This document shows, piece by piece, positions 46,725-50,329 of a DNA stretch of 50,329 bases. The DNA comes from Helicobacter labacensis (GTDB lineage Bacteria > Campylobacterota > Campylobacteria > Campylobacterales > Helicobacteraceae). Location: assembly GCF_003660285.1 (NCBI RefSeq), contig NZ_QXQQ01000011.1:1-50329 (forward strand), in the 5' to 3' direction. Made by a program: the position numbers and the translations under genes. Under the pieces are notes generated by a model. That model did not search any database, was not told the origin of the DNA, and saw only the letters and a list, made by a program, of their open reading frames with translations. Numbering within the stretch: the stretch's first letter is position 1; every line of letters starts with the position of its first letter.

Positions 46725-47786
46725 ATGTTAGATGCGATTTTGCAAGAGGGCTTTAAGCATGCCCTAGCCCAATCACCAGCTAGGTCTTTTGCCACCACTT
46801 CTGCTAAACTCTTGCTCTATGGGAGTGCTAAAGTGGGTAAGAGCGCGTGCGCGTTGGGACTAGCGCGGGGCTTCAAGCACCCCATTTATGTAGATGGACA
46901 TGACACGCGTCTAGAAATGCCCCAGCTTGAGGACGCGCTTTTAAAGCTCTATTTGGAAAACAAAATGGACATTTTGATCGCCAAGCACTGCCCTAGAGAC
47001 CTTCGTTTACCCCCTTTGGCACGCACTATTTTGATCCAATTTACCCCCACACCCCTGCCCCAGGGTTTTAGCGCACAAGCGATTTCGCCCTTGAGTTTCA
47101 CGCAATACATGCAAGCCCACAAGGGCGAAGCCCTAAGTTCCCTATTTGCGCGCTTTCTCAAGGCGGGTAATTGCCCGGCTACCTTGCACTTGAACCCCTC
47201 TCAAAATCTCTACCGCACCCAAGAGATTTACAAACTCTTCTTGGGGACGCAATTCCCCCTTTTTAAAGCCCTGTTGCGCTTCCAAGCCTTAAATATCACC
47301 ACGCATCATCTCTATACCCAGCTTAAAAAAACTCTCAAACTCTCTAAGGACACCTTTTATGCTTTCATGCATTTCTTGCAAGAGAGTCAGAGTATTTTTC
47401 TTATTCCCCACTACAACGCTCCCACAAAACCACGCAAACTCTATTTTGGTAACTTCGCCCTGCCCTACGCTCTAACCCCCACCCACCACCTCCCCTGTAT
47501 CTTTGAAAACATGGTTGCCCTAGAGTTAATGCGCCACTTCAAGCAACTTTACTACCAACACCCCTTTTTAATCGCCCACTCTTTTTACTTTTTCCCTCTA
47601 GCCTTCCCCTCCCAAGAACACCTAGATCACAAACTTACCTCTCTTTTAAAACTCACCCCTCCTAAACATCTCTTTATCATCACGATCAATTTTGAAAAAC
47701 TTGGCAGGGTGGGCACATTGCCCTACCACGCTTGCAGCTTTAGCCGCTTTGTCTTAGAAATTTTGCCCACCCTAGGGGCAAATTAG
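46725..47786 (+). CDS. P-loop ATP-binding protein (HP1321-like)
   Basis: Start ATG 46725 (MLDAILQEGFKHALAQ) is preferred over the TTG at 46692, which would place the start upstream of the inverted repeat. The 353-residue protein has Walker A GSAKVGKSACALGL and a candidate Walker B-like strand TILIQFTP. The C-terminal part resembles DUF4143/DUF234-type ATPases of the AAA superfamily (LYFGNFALPYAL, FENMVALELMRHF, FYFFPLAF). In H. pylori a gene of this type also lies next to rpsJ. The molecular role is unknown; relatives are AAA ATPases with an uncharacterised nuclease-like C-terminal domain. Confidence 0.78.
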   Translation: MLDAILQEGFKHALAQSPARSFATTSAKLLLYGSAKVGKSACALGLARGFKHPIYVDGHDTRLEMPQLEDALLKLYLENKMDILIAKHCPRDLRLPPLARTILIQFTPTPLPQGFSAQAISPLSFTQYMQAHKGEALSSLFARFLKAGNCPATLHLNPSQNLYRTQEIYKLFLGTQFPLFKALLRFQALNITTHHLYTQLKKTLKLSKDTFYAFMHFLQESQSIFLIPHYNAPTKPRKLYFGNFALPYALTPTHHLPCIFENMVALELMRHFKQLYYQHPFLIAHSFYFFPLAFPSQEHLDHKLTSLLKLTPPKHLFIITINFEKLGRVGTLPYHACSFSRFVLEILPTLGAN

Positions 47787-47787
47787 C

Positions 47788-47793
47788 TATAAT
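47788..47793 (+). promoter_or_regulatory. -10 box of ispG-dapD
   Basis: A perfect TATAAT directly follows the stop of the upstream ATPase gene (47784-47786), about 25 bases ahead of the TTG start of ispG. With TTAAGGAT as ribosome site it supports the unusual start at 47818. Confidence 0.55.
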
Positions 47794-47817
47794 GCCCCAA
47801 AAAGTTAAGGATATCTT

Positions 47818-48903
47818 TTGCGCCCGCGTGTGCCAACCAAACAAATTTCTATTGGGTCTGTAGCCATTGGGGGTAATGCCCCCATTAGCACCCAAAGCAT
47901 GACCTTTAGCAAAACGCATGATCTTAGAGCAACCAAGAGCCAAATCGATCGCTTGAAATTAGCCGGGGCGGATTTAGTGCGCGTGGCTGTGCCCCATAAA
48001 AAGGACGCACTCGCACTCAAAGAGCTAAAAAAGCTCTCTTGCTTGCCCCTCATCGCGGACATTCATTTTCATCACCAATTTGCTTTGATCGCCGCTGAGA
48101 GCGTGGATGCAATCCGCATCAACCCGGGCAATATTGGATCGCATGAGAAAATCAAGGCGGTCGCTCAGAGTTGCAACGCGCGTAATTTGCCCATTCGTAT
48201 TGGGATCAATGGGGGGAGCTTAGAAAAACAATTTGAAATCAAATACGGGGCGACCCCTGAAGGGATGGTGCAATCTGCCCTATACAATATCAAGCTTTTA
48301 GAAGACGCGGGCTTTAATAATATCAAGGTGTCGCTAAAGGCTAGTGATGTGGAGCGCACCATTCTAGCCTACCAGCAGCTGCGCCCCCTAGTGTCCTACC
48401 CTTTTCATTTGGGGGTTACGGAGGCGGGGAGCTTGTTTCACTCCAGCATTAAAAGCGCGATGGCTTTGGGGCAGTTATTGCGTGAGGGGATTGGAGATAC
48501 GATTCGCGTCTCTATCACTGGGGAGCTAGAGGAGGAGATTCGCGTGGCTAAGGCGATCTTGCGCTACAGCGGACGGCAAAAAGAGGGCATTACCTTTATC
48601 TCTTGTCCCACCTGTGGGCGTATTGAGTCCGACCTAGTGGCTTTGATGAGTCAAGTGGAGCAACGCCTAGCCCATGTCAAAATCCCTCTAGATGTGAGTG
48701 TGATGGGCTGTGTGGTCAATGCCTTGGGCGAAGCCAAGCATGCTGACATCGCGATCGCCTTTGGCAAAAAAAGCGGACTGATTATCAAAAAAGGCAAAGT
48801 GATCCACAAACTCCCCGAAGATCAGTTATTAGAAACCTTTGTCAGCGAAGTGCAAAATCTTGCTCTAGAAAAACAAAAAGAGGATATATATGCAGAAATT
48901 TAA
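47818..48903 (+). CDS. ispG: 4-hydroxy-3-methylbut-2-enyl diphosphate synthase (IspG/GcpE)
   Basis: IspG reduces MEcPP to HMBPP in the MEP isoprenoid pathway, using a [4Fe-4S] cluster. The 361-residue protein begins at TTG, as AAGGAT is well placed and no ATG is nearer. Family blocks are [60 protein letters not shown] and [10 protein letters not shown]. Cluster ligands lie in [13 protein letters not shown] and [20 protein letters not shown]. It overlaps dapD by 14 bp. Confidence 0.96.
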   Translation: MRPRVPTKQISIGSVAIGGNAPISTQSMTFSKTHDLRATKSQIDRLKLAGADLVRVAVPHKKDALALKELKKLSCLPLIADIHFHHQFALIAAESVDAIRINPGNIGSHEKIKAVAQSCNARNLPIRIGINGGSLEKQFEIKYGATPEGMVQSALYNIKLLEDAGFNNIKVSLKASDVERTILAYQQLRPLVSYPFHLGVTEAGSLFHSSIKSAMALGQLLREGIGDTIRVSITGELEEEIRVAKAILRYSGRQKEGITFISCPTCGRIESDLVALMSQVEQRLAHVKIPLDVSVMGCVVNALGEAKHADIAIAFGKKSGLIIKKGKVIHKLPEDQLLETFVSEVQNLALEKQKEDIYAEI

Positions 48904-50173
48904 ACTATTTGTGAGCGATTATCAAAACTCCCCTAACTACAGAAAACCCCTAGCCTTTGGGATCGCTAAGATCGCGCGCGGGCAAAAGAGCGCTAAACCC
49001 CTATGTGCCACCTTTCCGGTTTTAAATTGGGGTGAGGAGTGCTTGGGTTCTTATGCGGTTTTCATGGAGGCTATTAAGCACGCTAGCCCCTTATACGCGC
49101 AAGAAGAGGGCAAGATTAGCGAGGTGGTTTATGGGATTGACAAGAACTTTATTTACAAAGCTCTAGAACTCTACGCCCCTTTTTTGCAAGAGGTGTTGCA
49201 CAATAAAAATAGCCACAAGAATATCAAGGTGGTTTTAGAATTAGCCCGCGCGCTGGATCGCCATCAACTCTACACTACTAAAGTGCATGAGGTACATCCT
49301 AGTTGTGAGATCGCCACCAAAGAGCACACCCCAACCCTAGCCACACACTACCACCACAATTACCATTTGGTGGTGATCTATGAGGATAAACCTTGTGCTA
49401 GCTTGGAGAGTGCTTACATGAAATTGCTAGCCCTCTCTTTGGGTAAAGCCCCTTTGCGTTCTTTGAATTTAGAGGGCATTTTCTCCCTCCTGCCCAATGT
49501 AGCTTGGAGCGCTAATAGTGCCTATGAATTAGAGTGGCTCAGAGAAGAAGAAATCACTTTGAAAATGCAAGATCAATACCCCTGCATTGATTTCATAGAC
49601 AAATTCCCCCGCTACTTGATGCAAGTTTTGCCCCAAGTAGATAGCATCCGTCTGCTAGACAGCGCAAAAACGCGCTTTGGAGCGTATTTAGGCAAGGGGG
49701 GTTATACCCAAATGCCCGGAGCCAGCTATATTAATTTCAATGCCGGCGTGGAGGGGGCTTGCATGAATGAGGGGCGCATTAGCTCCTCTGTGTTGGTAGG
49801 GGAGGGAACAGACATTGGCGGGGGGGCGAGTGTGCTAGGCGTGCTCTCTGGGGGTAATAGCCAGCCCATTAGCATTGGTAAAAATTGCCTATTAGGGGCT
49901 AATTGCGTGCTGGGCATTAGCTTGGGAGATGGTTGCATTGTGGACGCGGGAATCGGGATATTAGCAGGAACTATTTTTGAGATCAACCCTAAGAGCGCGC
50001 AGGAACTCCAGAAAATTAACCCCCATTTCACTCCCAAGCCTGAGGGTCTTTACAAGGGCAAAGAACTTTCCGGGTTACACGGCTTGCATTTTAGACAGGA
50101 GAGTCAGAGTGGGAAAATGCTTGCCCTAAGAAGCGTGCGCAAGATCGCCCTCAATGAAAGTTTACACCGCTAG
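48890..50173 (+). CDS. dapD: 2,3,4,5-tetrahydropyridine-2,6-dicarboxylate N-succinyltransferase
   Basis: DapD transfers a succinyl group from succinyl-CoA to tetrahydrodipicolinate in lysine and peptidoglycan synthesis. The 427-residue product is a long form, as in other Helicobacter and Campylobacter. A left-handed beta-helix lies near the C-terminus ([76 protein letters not shown]). The N-terminal roughly 240 residues are the domain specific to this type. The pair ispG-dapD matches HP0625-HP0626. Confidence 0.95.
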   Translation: MQKFKLFVSDYQNSPNYRKPLAFGIAKIARGQKSAKPLCATFPVLNWGEECLGSYAVFMEAIKHASPLYAQEEGKISEVVYGIDKNFIYKALELYAPFLQEVLHNKNSHKNIKVVLELARALDRHQLYTTKVHEVHPSCEIATKEHTPTLATHYHHNYHLVVIYEDKPCASLESAYMKLLALSLGKAPLRSLNLEGIFSLLPNVAWSANSAYELEWLREEEITLKMQDQYPCIDFIDKFPRYLMQVLPQVDSIRLLDSAKTRFGAYLGKGGYTQMPGASYINFNAGVEGACMNEGRISSSVLVGEGTDIGGGASVLGVLSGGNSQPISIGKNCLLGANCVLGISLGDGCIVDAGIGILAGTIFEINPKSAQELQKINPHFTPKPEGLYKGKELSGLHGLHFRQESQSGKMLALRSVRKIALNESLHR

Positions 50174-50176
50174 TTT

Positions 50177-50187
50177 TATGTTAAAAT
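50177..50187 (+). promoter_or_regulatory. Extended -10 promoter for the gene at 50217
   Basis: TATGTTAAAAT, a TAAAAT hexamer with extended TATG, lies 30 bases before the ATG at 50217. The leader contains CTAAGGGG as a possible ribosome site. Confidence 0.45.
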
Positions 50188-50216
50188 GGGGACTTGAAGT
50201 CATCTAAGGGGTTTGC

Positions 50217-50329
50217 ATGAAGGCGTGGATTTTCAAGGCGTGGTTGGGCTATTTGGCTTGTGCGCTTTTTCTCTATGGGGCTGATCCTACCCCTAGCCAA
50301 ACCCCCCCGGTAGCTCCCCCTTTGCCCCC
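50217..50329 (+). CDS. Secreted proline-rich protein (3' end outside window)
   Basis: The visible 37 residues are a signal peptide (KAWIFKAWLGYLACALFLYG, cleavage likely after LYGA) followed by a Pro/Thr-rich start of the mature chain (DPTPSQTPPVAPPLPP). The window ends inside the gene, so the family cannot be told. In H. pylori this position after dapD is followed by hypothetical and Hcp-type secreted protein genes, which makes an exported product plausible. Confidence 0.6.
   Translation, partial: MKAWIFKAWLGYLACALFLYGADPTPSQTPPVAPPLP

Overview
The window looks like chromosomal DNA of a gastric, non-pylori Helicobacter (H. felis / H. bizzozeronii / H. heilmannii group). Nearly all housekeeping proteins read as Helicobacter orthologues: IF-2/RbfA/RimP, PorGDAB, ArsRS, the HspR/CbpA pair, and the S10-to-L17 ribosomal block beside an HP1321-like ATPase. 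The DNA is rich in GCGC, and contingency repeats (poly-G, TC dinucleotide) sit inside coding regions, as is typical of the genus. A selenocysteine formate dehydrogenase argues against H. pylori itself. The species call is inference. I saw no rRNA, tRNA or CRISPR array.

Layout. 1-3048 (+): infB (5' end outside the window), rbfA, rimP, tightly coupled. 3075-4347: a graveyard of restriction-modification specificity fragments around an IS200/IS605-type end. 4394-10848 (-): a GDP-L-fucose synthase gene broken by one frameshift, translationally coupled to two large secreted paralogues of unknown function. These carry a repeated four-cysteine module; the upstream paralogue is also frameshifted. 11027-12720 (-): a coiled-coil/DUF285 (BspA-like) protein and a small Gly/Ala-rich membrane peptide preceded by twelve 11-bp tandem repeats. 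12762-14005 (-): hspR and cbpA, the latter out of frame at a G9 tract. 14168-14535 (+): an outer-membrane-protein-like remnant.

14532-20105 (-): porG-porD-porA-porB (pyruvate:ferredoxin oxidoreductase), purB and mnmA. 20350-24006 (+): the acid-responsive two-component system arsRS, hemB and a YebC-family gene. 24043-30623 (+): a formate dehydrogenase locus made of a polyferredoxin, a TorD-like chaperone, a 69-aa Tat-signal protein, FdhA with in-frame UGA (Sec175), FdhB and FdhC. 30708-32150 (+): a 4-oxalocrotonate tautomerase homologue and a glycosyltransferase switched OFF by (TC)15. 32358-32723 (-): an mqo 3' remnant.

46583 down to 32993 (-): one uninterrupted ribosomal operon of S10, spc and alpha content, including secY, map, infA, rpmJ and rpoA. 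46725-50173 (+): a P-loop ATPase, ispG and dapD, then the start of a secreted proline-rich protein cut by the window end.

Functionally, PorGDAB makes acetyl-CoA and reduced ferredoxin or flavodoxin, while formate dehydrogenase feeds electrons into the quinone pool. ArsRS and HspR/CbpA are stress regulators. Surface variation is represented by the broken fucose synthase and the phase-variable glycosyltransferase. The least explained content is the secreted cysteine-module family at 4394-9833, and the 11-bp repeat array with its small hydrophobic protein.
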